From positions 3,348,001-3,412,000 of the forward strand of contig NZ_QEKM01000001.1 in the NCBI RefSeq assembly GCF_003096555.1: 64,000 bases of DNA. The letters are read 5' to 3'. Shown here piece by piece: positions 44,214 through 53,368 of this stretch. The position numbers and the translations under genes are program-made. The first letter of the stretch is position 1, and every line of letters begins with the position of its first letter. Source of the stretch: Simplicispira sp. 125. Its GTDB lineage: Bacteria > Pseudomonadota > Gammaproteobacteria > Burkholderiales > Burkholderiaceae_C. The notes beneath the pieces were generated by a model that had not been told where the DNA came from, made no database searches, and saw only the letters and a list, made by a program, of their open reading frames with translations.

Positions 44214-44231
44214 TTTTACTGTACAGTAAAA
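44214..44231. promoter_or_regulatory. Perfect 18-bp palindromic operator upstream of the thiolase operon
   Basis: TTTTACTGTACAGTAAAA is an exact dyad 65 bp before the thiolase start. Length and position fit a TetR-family dimer site; the TetR gene at 54617 is the obvious candidate. A degenerate copy lies at 43077-43094. Confidence 0.7.
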
Positions 44232-44296
44232 ACATCTTACGCAAAGTAATTTATTTGACTTTCATGGATCAAGAAGATCCGCCACGGAGAAATGCG

Positions 44297-45535
44297 ATGG
44301 AAGATATCTATGTGGTTGGTGTGGGGATGACGCCATTCGGACGGCATCTGGACAAAGACATCAAGGCGCTCACACGCGAGGCCACGGCGGCTGCTTTGGC
44401 GGACGCGGGATTGGAAAAAGAAGACTTGGAAGCGGCCTTTTTTGGGAACACTTCCCAGGGGCATATGGATGGCCAGCACATGATTCGTGGGCAAATTGCG
44501 CTGCGGGCCATGGGGATTGGGCGCATTCCGGTGGTGAACGTCGAAAACGCTTGTGCAAGCGGCTCGTCGGCGTTCGTTCTAGCCTGCAATCACCTCAAGT
44601 CGGGTGCTGGCGATGTCGCTTTGGCTGTTGGTGCAGAGAAGATGTTCTCATCCGACAAGCTCAAGATGTTCTCGGTGTTTGACAGTGCCTGGGATCTCTC
44701 GCGTGCAGAAGAGATTCGTGGGGAGTTGATGAAGATGGGGCGCGACGTGGCGGTGCCCGAGGGGAGTACCTCACCCAGGCCGTACAGCGTTTTCATGGAC
44801 GTGTATGCGGCGTTTGCACGATCGCACATGCGCACTTTCGGGACGACGCAGCGCCAGTTAGCCGCCGTTTCGTCCAAGAACCACGCGCACTCCATGCACA
44901 ACCCGCTGTCGCAGTACCGGATGGCTTACAGCATCGAAGAGGTGCTCGCCGCGCCGCCGATCACCTACCCATTGACTCTGCCCATGTGCTCCCCGGTGTC
45001 TGATGGCGCAGCAGCAGCCATCATTTGCACACGCTCGGCGCTTATGCGCTTGAACATCGATGAAAAGCGTGCCATCAAGGTGTTGGCGGCAGTAGTGCAA
45101 AGCGGTTCCGACCGGAGCGAAGACGACTACACCAACCACTGCACAGCACTGGCTTCGCGCAGGGCATATGAACTGGCAGGTGTTGGCCCAGCAGATATCT
45201 CGGTGGCCGAGGTGCACGATGCCACGGCCATGGGTGAAATCATTCAGACAGAAAACCTCGGTTTCTGTGAGTTCGGCATGGGCGGTGTGATTGCCGAGCG
45301 GGGTGATACCCGGATTGGTGGCCGCATTCCCGTTAATCCGTCCGGCGGCCTGGAGTCTAAGGGGCACCCTGTTGGGGCCACCGGTATTGCCCAAGTCCAT
45401 GAGTTGGTAACTCAGCTTCGCGGGGAAGCCGGACTGCGGCAGGTGACTGACGCAAGGATTGCGCTGGCAGAAAACGGTGGCGGTCTTGAGGGCATTGAAG
45501 AAGCTGTTGCCTGTATCACCATCTTGGCGCGCTGA
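44297..45535 (+). CDS. SCP2-type thiolase / acetyl-CoA acetyltransferase
   Basis: A 412-residue thiolase. The nucleophilic Cys is in VENACASGSSAF, the second motif is VHDATAMGE and the C-terminal motif NPSGGLESKGHPVGATG is that of the SCP-x/lipid-transfer thiolase subgroup. GGAG lies 7 bp upstream of the ATG at 44297. It cleaves 3-ketoacyl-CoA in the last beta-oxidation step; the subgroup often handles branched or steroid side chains. The SDR gene follows 33 bp later. Confidence 0.9.
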   Translation: MEDIYVVGVGMTPFGRHLDKDIKALTREATAAALADAGLEKEDLEAAFFGNTSQGHMDGQHMIRGQIALRAMGIGRIPVVNVENACASGSSAFVLACNHLKSGAGDVALAVGAEKMFSSDKLKMFSVFDSAWDLSRAEEIRGELMKMGRDVAVPEGSTSPRPYSVFMDVYAAFARSHMRTFGTTQRQLAAVSSKNHAHSMHNPLSQYRMAYSIEEVLAAPPITYPLTLPMCSPVSDGAAAAIICTRSALMRLNIDEKRAIKVLAAVVQSGSDRSEDDYTNHCTALASRRAYELAGVGPADISVAEVHDATAMGEIIQTENLGFCEFGMGGVIAERGDTRIGGRIPVNPSGGLESKGHPVGATGIAQVHELVTQLRGEAGLRQVTDARIALAENGGGLEGIEEAVACITILAR

Positions 45536-45568
45536 GCGCTGCACTCAATAAGAGACAAGAGAAACAGT

Positions 45569-46330
45569 ATGGATGTCAAAAATACCATTGCCTTCGTCAC
45601 AGGAGCTGCTTCAGGCCTGGGGCTCGCCACTTGCAAGGCATTGCTTGCGGCCGGAGCGAGCGTCATGGCGGTTGATCTGGACGAAGAGCGCCTTGCGAGC
45701 GAGGTGCTGCCGATGGGCGAGCGCGTGCGAATCCAGAAGGTTGATGTTTCGGACGAGGCCAGTGTGAAGGCTGGCGTAGACGCGGCAGTGGCGGAATTTG
45801 GTGCGCTGCATGTGGCGGTAAATTGCGCGGGAATTCTGGGTCCCTGCAAGACGCTTTCAAAGGGCGAGTTATTCCCGATGGATCTTTGGAACCGGGTGAT
45901 CGCCATCAACCTGACCGGGACATTCAACGTGGTGCGCTATGCGTCGTTGGCCATGTCGCAGAACGAGCCCAATGTCGACGGTGAACGGGGGGTCATCGTG
46001 AACACGTCATCTGGTGCTGCGTGGCAGGGTCAAGTGGGCCAGGCCGCATATAGCGCCAGCAAAGCGGCGGTCATTGGAATGACGCTTCCGGTGGCGCGGG
46101 ATCTTGCGCAACACGGAATCCGAGTGGTGGCCGTGGCGCCTGGTCTGTTTGAGACCGCCATGTCTGCAGGCATGCCAACGAAGGTGTCGCAAAACATTAT
46201 TGACAACGTCATCCTCTTTCCTCATCGCATGGGGCAGGCACAAGAGTTCGGTGGACTGGTTCGGCACGTTGTGGAAAACGCCTATTTGAATGCCACCACG
46301 ATCAGCCTGGATGCGGGTGTCCGTTGTTAG
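45569..46330 (+). CDS. SDR, HSD10-like 3-hydroxyacyl-CoA dehydrogenase
   Basis: A 253-residue classical SDR. NAD-binding TGAASGLG, NCAG (VNCAGI), catalytic Ser in NTSSGAA and YSASK are all present. The C-terminal NVILFPHRMGQAQEFGGLVRHVVENAYLNATTISLDAG closely follows the pattern of human HSD17B10/type-2 HADH. It would oxidise 3-hydroxyacyl-CoA to the ketoacyl-CoA for the thiolase encoded just upstream. Confidence 0.9.
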   Translation: MDVKNTIAFVTGAASGLGLATCKALLAAGASVMAVDLDEERLASEVLPMGERVRIQKVDVSDEASVKAGVDAAVAEFGALHVAVNCAGILGPCKTLSKGELFPMDLWNRVIAINLTGTFNVVRYASLAMSQNEPNVDGERGVIVNTSSGAAWQGQVGQAAYSASKAAVIGMTLPVARDLAQHGIRVVAVAPGLFETAMSAGMPTKVSQNIIDNVILFPHRMGQAQEFGGLVRHVVENAYLNATTISLDAGVRC

Positions 46331-46442
46331 TCGTGGTCCATTGATCGCTGCGAGCATTCCCGCAAATGGATGCGTAGACCCTGCAAAGGTCTTATGAAGG
46401 AAATTCGATGGACAAAGCCAAGAATTCAGAGTGGAGGTGCCA

Positions 46443-47240
46443 ATGAATGCAGCCATTCAAAGCCAGCGGGAAGGCGTGGTGCTGACAGCCCAGAATCTGC
46501 TGCTGCAGTTCGGTGGAGTTGTGGCGCTGAATGATGTTTCGATTGATGTGCGCAAGGACGAGCTGCTGGCAATCATCGGGCCGAACGGAGCGGGAAAGTC
46601 TTCTCTGATGAACTGCCTGAGCGGGTTCTACCGCCCCAAGAAAGGCGAGATATCCCTGGCCGGGCACAACGTGCGCGACATGGCGGTTCACGACGTGGCG
46701 GCACAGGGCCTAGCGCGCACCTTTCAAGGTACGCACATTTTTTCGGGCATGACCGTTATCGAGAACCTGATGGTGGGGCGCCACATGCACATGCGGGCCA
46801 ATCTCGTGCAGTCATTTTTCCATTTCGGCCCGGCAAAACGGGAAGAAGTTTTGCATCGGGAGGTGGTGGAAGAAATCATTGAATTTCTTGAAATTGAATC
46901 CATCCGGCATGCGCCGGTGGGCAGCCTCGGTTATGGGCTTCGCAAGCGCGTGGACTTGGGGCGCGCACTGGCCCAAGACCCGAAGATTCTGTTGATGGAT
47001 GAGCCTATGGCCGGTATGAATACTGAAGAGAAAGAAGACTTGGCACGTTTCATTCTGGATGTGCGCGAGGCAAAGCGCATTCCTATTGTTTTGGTGGAGC
47101 ACGACATGGGTGTGGTGATGGACCTGGCTGACCGCATCGCTGTGCTGGACTTTGGACGCAAGATCGCCGATGGAACGCCCAAGGAGATCCAGGCTAATCC
47201 CGCAGTGCTTAAAGCCTATCTTGGGGAGGGCGTCCAATGA
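46443..47240 (+). CDS. livG: Branched-chain-type ABC transporter ATPase (LivG)
   Basis: A 265-residue ABC ATPase. Walker A is GPNGAGKSS, Walker B ILLMDEPMAGM, and the C-terminus has the LivG-type HDMGVVMDLADRIAVLDFG. The signature loop is the degenerate LGYGLRKRVDLGRAL common in LivG. GGAGG lies 6 bp upstream of the ATG at 46443. The stop overlaps the ligase start by 4 bp (ATGA), tying uptake to activation. Confidence 0.9.
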   Translation: MNAAIQSQREGVVLTAQNLLLQFGGVVALNDVSIDVRKDELLAIIGPNGAGKSSLMNCLSGFYRPKKGEISLAGHNVRDMAVHDVAAQGLARTFQGTHIFSGMTVIENLMVGRHMHMRANLVQSFFHFGPAKREEVLHREVVEEIIEFLEIESIRHAPVGSLGYGLRKRVDLGRALAQDPKILLMDEPMAGMNTEEKEDLARFILDVREAKRIPIVLVEHDMGVVMDLADRIAVLDFGRKIADGTPKEIQANPAVLKAYLGEGVQ

Positions 47241-49204
47241 AACTCGAAATCGCGACCCTTCCCCAGTTGCTGCGCAAGCATGCGCATGCTAACCCCAACC
47301 GTCTTTCCCAGCGCCATAAGCAGCGCGGCATTTGGCGGGAGTACAGCTTTGCGGATGTGCAGCGCAACGTTCGAGAGATTGCGCTGGGCATGCACCAAGC
47401 AGGCGTCAAAGCGGGTGAGACCATTGCCATCATTGGTGAGAATGAGCCGCAGCATTACTGGGCCGAGTATGCCGCGCATGCACTGGGATGCAAAGTTGTA
47501 TCCATGTACCCGGACCTCACTTCGGAGGAGGTGGCCTATCTTTTGGACGACAGCGAAGCAGTCATCTTGTTCGCGCAGGACCAAGAGCAGGTTGACAAGG
47601 GCCTGGATGTCCGGAACAAGACGTTGAAGATGCGCCACATTGTGTATTGGGATGAAACGGGTATGTGGTCGTATAACGACCCCATCCTGCAAACCTTCGA
47701 TGGCATGCAGCGGCAAGGGCGTGAAATCCATCAACGTAACGGAAAGATGTACGACGCGCTAGTGGATGCGGGAGCCCCCGATGACATAGCGGTTCTTTCT
47801 TACACTTCCGGCACGACGGGGCAGCCCAAGGGCGTCATCCTCACGCATCGCTTTTTGATCGACAACGCCCAGCGCTTGATCGATTCCATGGATGTGAAGC
47901 CGGGTATGGAATACCTGAGTTACATCGCGCCATCCTGGGCCACTGAACAAATATATGGCATCACCATGGGATTGGGATTGCCCATGGTAGTGAACTTCCC
48001 CGAGGGCCCGGAGCAGGTGTTGTCCAACATTCGGGAATTGGCGGTGGAAGGTATGACATTTGCTCCGCGCCAGTGGGAAAGCATGGCGTCCTCTGTGCAG
48101 GCGCACATGCTCGACGCAGGACCCATTCGACGAGGTGTCTACGAGTGGGGCATGAAGATCGGTCACACCGTTAATGTGGGGCGCTTGGATGGAAAACCCG
48201 TTGGCCTGCTGGACCGGTTGCTGTTTCCTATCGCCAATGCACTGGTTCTGCGCCCGTTGCGAGATCTGCTCGGCCTGACCCGGCTGCGCTGTGCCAGCTG
48301 CGGTGGTGCCACCATGGCACCGGATGTGTTTCGCATGTTCCATGCCATGGGTATACCTCTGCGCAACATCTATGGCTCCACCGAAACCGGGTTGCTGACA
48401 TGCCACCAGGGTGACCGATTTGATCTGGAGACCGTAGGGCACTGGATGAAGGCGCATCCAGAGGCGGGCCCACCATTGGAATGGCGCTTGAGTGCGGACG
48501 GAGAGCTGCAGATTCGTGGCGGAAGCCCGTTTCTGGGCTACTACCGCAGAGAGGGTTCCGTAGAGTCGAAGGTGAAAGATGGCTGGTTCTACACGGGCGA
48601 TGCCGTAACGAAAACTGAGCTAGGCGAGCTCGTGTTCCTGGAGCGGTTGTCGGACCTCAAGCGTTTGCGCAGCGGAGAAACCTTCCCGCCGCAGTTCGTC
48701 GAGACCCGCCTTCGGTTCAGTCCCTTCATCAAGGACATCATGACGGTGGGAGACGAGACGAGGGACTTCGTGGCCGCTCTCATCAATATCGACATGGCTG
48801 TTCTGTCGCGGTGGGCAGAAGACAAGCGGATCGGATTTTCAACCTTTACCGATTTGTCACAGCGGCCAGAGGTCGCAGAGTTGATCAGTCAGGAAATTAC
48901 CCGTGTGAATCAGTTTTTGCCGGCGCATGCGCGGGTCAAGCGATTCGCCAATTTTCCAAAAGAGCTTGATCCGGACGAGGGCGAACTAACACGTTCGAGA
49001 AAGCTGCGGCGCGAATTCCTGGAGGTGCGATACGCCACGCTGATCAACGGTTTATATGACGGCTTGCACGCCGTGCGTATCGATATTCCTGTGACCTACC
49101 AGGACGGTCGGCGCGGCAATTTCGAGGCTCTGGTGTCCATCCATGACACGGACGCCGCAGGGTCAGACCACCTGGGCGCAGCCCGAAGCAGAGGACGGAA
49201 ATGA
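47237..49204 (+). CDS. Long-chain acyl-CoA synthetase-like AMP-dependent ligase
   Basis: A 655-residue ANL enzyme. The P-loop VLSYTSGTTGQPKGVILTH, adenine motif YGSTETGLLTCH and YTGDAVTKTELGELVFLERLSDLKRLRSGE are all visible. The FAA1/long-chain type C-terminus is complete. It overlaps livG and livH by 4 bp on either side, so it is embedded in the transporter operon; the imported acid is probably converted to its CoA ester at once. Chain-length specificity cannot be read from sequence. Confidence 0.9.
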   Translation: MKLEIATLPQLLRKHAHANPNRLSQRHKQRGIWREYSFADVQRNVREIALGMHQAGVKAGETIAIIGENEPQHYWAEYAAHALGCKVVSMYPDLTSEEVAYLLDDSEAVILFAQDQEQVDKGLDVRNKTLKMRHIVYWDETGMWSYNDPILQTFDGMQRQGREIHQRNGKMYDALVDAGAPDDIAVLSYTSGTTGQPKGVILTHRFLIDNAQRLIDSMDVKPGMEYLSYIAPSWATEQIYGITMGLGLPMVVNFPEGPEQVLSNIRELAVEGMTFAPRQWESMASSVQAHMLDAGPIRRGVYEWGMKIGHTVNVGRLDGKPVGLLDRLLFPIANALVLRPLRDLLGLTRLRCASCGGATMAPDVFRMFHAMGIPLRNIYGSTETGLLTCHQGDRFDLETVGHWMKAHPEAGPPLEWRLSADGELQIRGGSPFLGYYRREGSVESKVKDGWFYTGDAVTKTELGELVFLERLSDLKRLRSGETFPPQFVETRLRFSPFIKDIMTVGDETRDFVAALINIDMAVLSRWAEDKRIGFSTFTDLSQRPEVAELISQEITRVNQFLPAHARVKRFANFPKELDPDEGELTRSRKLRREFLEVRYATLINGLYDGLHAVRIDIPVTYQDGRRGNFEALVSIHDTDAAGSDHLGAARSRGRK

Positions 49205-50085
49205 TCGATTTTATTAACTACCTGATAAACGGTGCGCTGTCAGGGCTTCTGTATGCGTTGATCGCCATGGGTTTCGTCGTGATCTATCGCGCGTCAAAGG
49301 TGTTCAACTTTGCACAAGGTGAGTTGGTGGTCTTTGGCGGCTACATGGTGTGGTGGACGATTATTCAGATGGGTCTACCGCTGTGGGTCGGATTGCCCGT
49401 GGCATTCGTTAGTGCTGCAATTTTTGGTTTCATGATTGAGCGGATATTTTTTGCCCGTCTGGTTGGGGAATCCGTCTTCTCGATGGTCATGGTGACGATC
49501 GGTCTCTTGATTCTGATCCGAGGCGTTGTGTTGGTGCTTTTTGGTCCACAGGTGCGTGCTTTTCCGATCATCTTTCCTCTGGATCCGATCATCGTTGGCG
49601 ATCTCATCGTCTCCCGTTCGATGCTCTACGGTGGAATTATGACCATCTTCATCGGCGTTGGCCTCTCCTGGTTTTTCAACCGGACAAGGGCTGGCTTGAC
49701 CATGACGGCCGTGGCGGAAGACCACCAGGTGGCCATGTCCATGGGCATCTCGGTGCAGCGTTCCATTGCCTTTGCGTGGGTGCTGGGATCCGTGCTTTCC
49801 ACACTGGGGGCGATAGTGCATTTGAGTGGCCGCTCCATCAACATGATGAGCTCCGACATCGGCCTGGCTGCCTTGCCGGTGGCCTTGCTGGCTGGGTTGG
49901 AGTCCCTCGCAGGTTTGCTGATCGCCGGTGTTTTGGTGGGTGTGATTCAGGGTTTGGCTTCGGCCTATCTCGATCCCCTGGTGGGGGGAGCGCTGGGCTC
50001 CGTCTTTCCTTTCATCATCATGCTGGTGGTGTTGTTAATTCGTCCCACCGGCATGTTCGGGTGGAAAACCATTGAGAGGGTATGA
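49201..50085 (+). CDS. livH: Branched-chain-type ABC permease (LivH)
   Basis: A 294-residue inner-membrane permease with about eight helices. GALSGLLYALIAMGFVVIYRASKVFNFAQGELV is the classic LivH start and the EAA-like loop TRAGLTMTAVAEDHQVAMSMGI is present. It overlaps the ligase and livM by 4 bp each, showing translational coupling. Confidence 0.93.
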   Translation: MIDFINYLINGALSGLLYALIAMGFVVIYRASKVFNFAQGELVVFGGYMVWWTIIQMGLPLWVGLPVAFVSAAIFGFMIERIFFARLVGESVFSMVMVTIGLLILIRGVVLVLFGPQVRAFPIIFPLDPIIVGDLIVSRSMLYGGIMTIFIGVGLSWFFNRTRAGLTMTAVAEDHQVAMSMGISVQRSIAFAWVLGSVLSTLGAIVHLSGRSINMMSSDIGLAALPVALLAGLESLAGLLIAGVLVGVIQGLASAYLDPLVGGALGSVFPFIIMLVVLLIRPTGMFGWKTIERV

Positions 50086-51140
50086 GCATGGATCCCGCAG
50101 GTGTATTCGCGACTTCTTTCGCCAAAGACCAAGCACTAATTCGCACGCGCAGCCAGGCGGTGGCATTGGGCCTGTTTGTTATAGCGTTGTTTGCGCTGCC
50201 CCTGATCAGCGAGGTCCGCTGGGTGGCGATCATGACCTCTATGCTGATTACTGCAGTGGTGGTCATGGGGCTGCAGATCAATACTGGTCTAGCGGGTCAG
50301 ATCAATTTGGGTCAAGCTGCGTTCATGGGGGTTGGTGCGTATGCAACAGCGCTCCTAGCGACGAAAGGCCACCTGCCTTTCTGGCTGGCTTTGCCCATCG
50401 GCGGGCTGTGCGCGGCGCTTTTTGGGCTGGTGTTTGGATTAACCGCAATGCGCATAAAGGGTTTTTACCTTGCCTTGACCACGATTGCTGCGCAGATTTT
50501 GTTCCACTTCTTTGTGCTCAACCTGCCTGCCAAGTGGCTGGGGGGATCTAACGGCATCACTCTGGAACCAGCACAGCTCCTTGGTTTCGTTTTCAACACC
50601 GATACCCGCATTTACTACCTGTGTCTGGTAGTGGCCTTCATCATGATTGCGGGCGCCTACGGCGTCGCACGCAGCCGCCATGGTCGAATTTTTGCGGCAG
50701 TGCGCGATGACGACGTGGCCTCAGGAATGATGGGCATCAATGTCGTGCGCACCAAGGTACTTGCCTTCTTGCTGGGTGCGTTTTACGCGGGCATCGGTGG
50801 AGGGCTCTGGGCTTACTACGTCAGGTTCGTGGCGATTGACCAGTTCACCCTGATCCACTCGATATGGTTCATCGCGATGATCATTGTGGGTGGCATGGGG
50901 TCGGTGACGGGCGCGCTGATCGGCGTGTTTGTTATCCGTACTGCCCAGGAGACGATCACCATCGTGGGCCCTTCACTGGTCGAGAACTTTTCCTTCCTGA
51001 GCGGAGATGTTGTTTTCGCAGTGATGAATATTTTCCTGGGTGGAGTCATCGCGGCCTTTCTGATCTTTGAGCCACGCGGTCTGATGCACCGGTGGAACAT
51101 CGTCAAGCGGTCTTATCGCATGTGGCCTTACCCATATTGA
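50082..51140 (+). CDS. livM: Branched-chain-type ABC permease (LivM)
   Basis: A 352-residue permease with a longer N-terminus than LivH. Typical LivM segments are GLAGQINLGQAAFMGVGAYATALL, RIKGFYLALTTIAAQ, RSRHGRIFAAVRDDDVASGMMGINV and GGMGSVTGALIGVF. It overlaps livH by 4 bp. An 85-bp gap then separates it from the binding-protein gene. Confidence 0.93.
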   Translation: MSMDPAGVFATSFAKDQALIRTRSQAVALGLFVIALFALPLISEVRWVAIMTSMLITAVVVMGLQINTGLAGQINLGQAAFMGVGAYATALLATKGHLPFWLALPIGGLCAALFGLVFGLTAMRIKGFYLALTTIAAQILFHFFVLNLPAKWLGGSNGITLEPAQLLGFVFNTDTRIYYLCLVVAFIMIAGAYGVARSRHGRIFAAVRDDDVASGMMGINVVRTKVLAFLLGAFYAGIGGGLWAYYVRFVAIDQFTLIHSIWFIAMIIVGGMGSVTGALIGVFVIRTAQETITIVGPSLVENFSFLSGDVVFAVMNIFLGGVIAAFLIFEPRGLMHRWNIVKRSYRMWPYPY

Positions 51141-51225
51141 CCGCAATCCTGTTTTCTGCAGCCACCTTAGGCGCTGGGAAGGGCTGCTCCAATGCAAAGC
51201 GCTACTACAAAAGGAGACTTTTTTT

Positions 51226-52476
51226 ATGAAAACGAATCGAGCAAAGTTGTCGGCAATGGTCAAACTGGGGCAACGCGGCGCTTTACTGGCGTCAGCCTTG
51301 TGCCTTGGCGGCATGGCACAAGCTCAGACTACTTACAACGTGGCTGGCCTGGCTGACTTCACCGGACCTTTCGCAGACATCATGAAAGATATGACGGGAT
51401 GCCGCCGTGCGGTGCTCGACTGGTGGAGCGAAGAGGTCGGTAAAGCGCAGGGCGTCGCATTGCGAATCAAGGATTTCGACACCCGCTATGACGTCGCCCA
51501 AGTGGCCAGCCTCTGGCCAGGCATCAAGTCCGAGCTCAACCCGGTGGCTGTTCTGGGTGTGGGCGGTGCAGATACCAATGCGCTGCAGCAGCGCTTGCCT
51601 AGTGACAAGGTGCCTCTTGTCCAGTCGACAGCAGGATATGGATTTGCTTGGAAGGGTGATAACTGGGTGTTCAATGCCCGTGCCACTTACCCGCACGAAG
51701 CGGCTGCGTTTTATGTGTGGATGCAGAAGAAGTCGGGTTCGTCTGCTCCTCTCAAGGTGGGGGTGATTTCATCGGAAGTATCGCCGGCCTACGTGGACAT
51801 CCACAAAGGTGTCGAGAAGTTCGCTAAGGACAATCCGAAGATCATTGAAGTCGTTGAAACGATTTATACCGAAGCACAGCCGACCGACCTTACCCAGCAG
51901 GTCAGCCGCCTGGTCCGCAAGGGGGCCACGGTACTGCAGGTGTTCAACAATACAGCATCGGTAGTGGCGACACGGCGCGCCCTGCAAAGCCTTGGAAAAA
52001 CCAATATTCCGATAGTGGTTAGCGCTCATAACGGGTTGCTTTCGTCGGGGAAAGCGCTGGGTGACCTGAGCCAAATGGATGGAAACTATGAGGTCTATGG
52101 CATGGCCATGGCCGCCGAAGGCGCAACACCGGCACGGGACTTCTTCGAGAAACTGCGCAGCCAATACAAGTTGCAAGCCGCCTATAACTCTGCCTGCATT
52201 ATGGGCATGAGCCAAGCGATGTTGACGGTTCGTGCCGTTGAAAATGTTGTCAAGGTCAAAGGTGCTGGCGGTGTGACGGGCGAAGAGGTTCGCGCTGCAC
52301 TGCTGTCCACCCCCATGCCTACCGAGCGCAGTTTTGGCTTGTTGCCCAATATCAAGTTCAACAATGATGCGCCGTTCCCGACCTCGGGCACAGCCGTCAA
52401 CATCGGCACCGTCGAAAAGGGAAAGTACAAACTTCTCGAGCAGAACGTTCCGGTTCCTGTGTTGAACAAGTGGTAA
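51226..52476 (+). CDS. Periplasmic substrate-binding protein of the ABC importer (LivK-like)
   Basis: A 416-residue type I periplasmic binding protein with signal peptide (GGMAQA-Q). The domain starts TYNVAGLADFTGPFADI and includes AVLGVGGADTNALQQRLPSDKVPLVQST and VGVISSEVSPAYVDIHKGVEKFA. A strong AAGGAG ribosome site precedes the start. In this cluster the ligand is more likely an aromatic or branched acid than an amino acid, but this is inference. Confidence 0.9.
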   Translation: MKTNRAKLSAMVKLGQRGALLASALCLGGMAQAQTTYNVAGLADFTGPFADIMKDMTGCRRAVLDWWSEEVGKAQGVALRIKDFDTRYDVAQVASLWPGIKSELNPVAVLGVGGADTNALQQRLPSDKVPLVQSTAGYGFAWKGDNWVFNARATYPHEAAAFYVWMQKKSGSSAPLKVGVISSEVSPAYVDIHKGVEKFAKDNPKIIEVVETIYTEAQPTDLTQQVSRLVRKGATVLQVFNNTASVVATRRALQSLGKTNIPIVVSAHNGLLSSGKALGDLSQMDGNYEVYGMAMAAEGATPARDFFEKLRSQYKLQAAYNSACIMGMSQAMLTVRAVENVVKVKGAGGVTGEEVRAALLSTPMPTERSFGLLPNIKFNNDAPFPTSGTAVNIGTVEKGKYKLLEQNVPVPVLNKW

Positions 52477-52536
52477 TTGCAAATCGGCCTGGGTCTCGGG
52501 CCACCGAGACCCAGGCCACATCATCTGGAGCTACCC

Positions 52537-53325
52537 GTGCTTGAACTGAACAACGTTGAAGTCCTCTACAGCGACGTCATTCTTGCTGTCAAAGGCATTA
52601 CCGCCAAAGTCCCCGCTGGACAGTGCGTGACCTTGCTGGGCGCCAATGGCGCTGGCAAGAGCACCACGCTCAAGGCCATCTCCAACCTGGTCAGGACAGA
52701 GGATGGTCGTGTGACGGCGGGGAGTATTCAATTTGATGGTGCGGACATCACCGGTGCCAACCCCGTCGATGTCGTTCGCAAGGGGTTGGTACATGTCATG
52801 GAAGGGCGCAAGGTTCTCCGCCACATGACAGTGGAGCAGAACCTGGTGGTGGGCGGTCATATGGGCAGCGCTGGCGATGCCAAGGAAATGCTTGATGAGG
52901 TGTATAGCCGCATCAAGCGTCTGAAAGCCTTGCGTACTCGCACAGCAGGTTACCTGTCGGGCGGCGAGCAGCAATTGCTGGTAATTGGACGGGCCCTGAT
53001 GGCCAAGCCTAAGTTGGTGATGATCGACGAGCCTTCGCTCGGCTTGGCTCCGCTGATGGTCGATGAGGTCTATGGTTTGCTGAGTGACCTCAAGACCAGC
53101 GGTCTGACTCTGCTGATCGTGGAGCAAAACACCCGCGTCGCTCTGGATTTAGCCGACTACGGCTATGTGATGGAGAGCGGACGGATCGTGTTAGAGGGCC
53201 CCTCCAACAGCTTAAAGACCAACGAGGACGTTCGAGAGTTCTACCTCGGCCTGACGGTCGATGGGGAGCGCAAGAGTTTCCGCGACATGAAACATTACCG
53301 CCGCCGCAAGCGCTGGCTGGGTTGA
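52537..53325 (+). CDS. livF: Branched-chain-type ABC transporter ATPase (LivF)
   Basis: A 262-residue ABC ATPase. Walker A LLGANGAGKSTTLKAI, signature YLSGGEQQLLVIGRAL and Walker B LVMIDEPSLGLAP are intact. The GTG at 52537 with GGAG 6 bp upstream is chosen; the further upstream frame codes no known LivF residues. A short basic C-terminal tail (FRDMKHYRRRKRWLG) is unusual but seen in catabolic-cluster LivF proteins. Confidence 0.9.
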   Translation: MLELNNVEVLYSDVILAVKGITAKVPAGQCVTLLGANGAGKSTTLKAISNLVRTEDGRVTAGSIQFDGADITGANPVDVVRKGLVHVMEGRKVLRHMTVEQNLVVGGHMGSAGDAKEMLDEVYSRIKRLKALRTRTAGYLSGGEQQLLVIGRALMAKPKLVMIDEPSLGLAPLMVDEVYGLLSDLKTSGLTLLIVEQNTRVALDLADYGYVMESGRIVLEGPSNSLKTNEDVREFYLGLTVDGERKSFRDMKHYRRRKRWLG

Positions 53326-53368
53326 CCGCATTGGGTCAGTCGTTTTCCAAGTTTTCAAGGATGGGTTT

